This document shows, piece by piece, positions 14,625 through 14,674 of a stretch of 14,674 nt of DNA; the stretch's first letter is position 1; each line of letters opens with the position of its first letter. The DNA is from an uncultured Collinsella sp. (lineage in GTDB: Bacteria; Actinomycetota; Coriobacteriia; Coriobacteriales; Coriobacteriaceae): the NCBI GenBank assembly GCA_902478995.1, contig CABSNF010000053.1, forward strand, positions 1-14,674. Direction: 5' to 3'. The position numbers were made by a program, and so were the translations under genes. The notes under the pieces were generated by a model, which did not search any database, was not told the origin of the DNA, and saw only the letters and a program-made list of their open reading frames with translations.

Positions 14625-14652
14625 AAAAAAGGCCCCAACTTGCGTTGGAGCC
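14625..14652 (-). terminator. Rho-independent terminator or leader attenuator upstream of the ABC-F gene
   Basis: Read on the minus strand, GGCTCCAAC pairs with GTTGGGGCC around a GCAA loop (9 bp with one G-T wobble; 14631-14652) and is followed at once by six T (14625-14630). There is no T run on the other side, so it works only in the minus direction. It either ends a gene lying beyond the right edge or lies in the leader of the ABC-F gene, whose ATG is 31 bp further on. I see no clear promoter in those 31 bp. The remaining bases 14653-14674 hold nothing I can name. Confidence 0.85.
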
Positions 14653-14674
14653 TCATTCAATGCTCGGGTGGAGA

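Noticed and set aside
1..14674. CRISPR array, toxin-antitoxin, phage defence, integrase or insertion sequence
   Set aside because: I saw no spaced direct repeats, no inverted-repeat-bounded transposase, and no defence-type domains. Nearly all of the sequence is accounted for by housekeeping genes.

Overview
The window is a high-GC, densely packed stretch of bacterial chromosome in which every gene I can support lies on the minus strand. The gene set and protein style point to an anaerobic actinobacterium of the Coriobacteriia, probably Collinsella-like. The reasons are the scpA-scpB-rluB-cmk-der core typical of Actinobacteria and Firmicutes, a PlsY/PlsC phospholipid pathway, an MEP-pathway IspH, and a DUF512 radical-SAM gene beside der. 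The taxon is inferred from family patterns, not from a search. The first 46 bases are not biological: they are an Illumina Nextera library adapter with its sample index, so the left edge is a contig end with untrimmed adapter.

Layout in the direction of transcription (right to left): a terminator-like hairpin (14625-14652); an ABC-F ATPase; a 98-aa membrane protein of unknown function starting at GTG; an M50/site-2-protease-like membrane metalloprotease; scpA and scpB (condensin partners); an RluB-type pseudouridine synthase; cmk (CMP kinase); plsC-like acyltransferase; ispH; a PDZ-radical SAM-DUF512 protein; der (ribosome-assembly GTPase); plsY; gpsA; rpe; a NifS/IscS-type cysteine desulfurase; and the first 69 codons of a Nif3-like protein, cut by the contig end. 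Junctions are very tight: four overlap (14, 14, 8 and 4 bp), most others are 2-18 bp, and the only larger gaps are 66 bp (cmk/rluB) and 84 bp (M50/scpA). No gap reaches 300 bp. No RNA gene, insertion sequence, CRISPR array or integration site was seen.

Functionally this is a housekeeping superoperon or a few back-to-back operons. GpsA makes sn-glycerol-3-phosphate, PlsY adds the first acyl chain and PlsC the second, giving phosphatidic acid, while Cmk recycles the CMP released in phospholipid synthesis. ScpAB act with SMC in chromosome segregation. ABC-F, RluB and Der serve the ribosome. IspH and the DUF512 protein carry Fe-S clusters, and the downstream cysteine desulfurase can supply their sulfur.

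I did not find a convincing new biological system. The points most worth a second look are the adapter (certain, and it creates a false protein tail), a strand-biased GCAGGGGAG word recurring at in-frame Ala-Gly-Glu codons, a Glu in place of the usual catalytic Asp in the PlsC-like enzyme, the uncharacterised DUF512 and 98-aa membrane proteins, and a terminator hairpin placed just ahead of the ABC-F gene.
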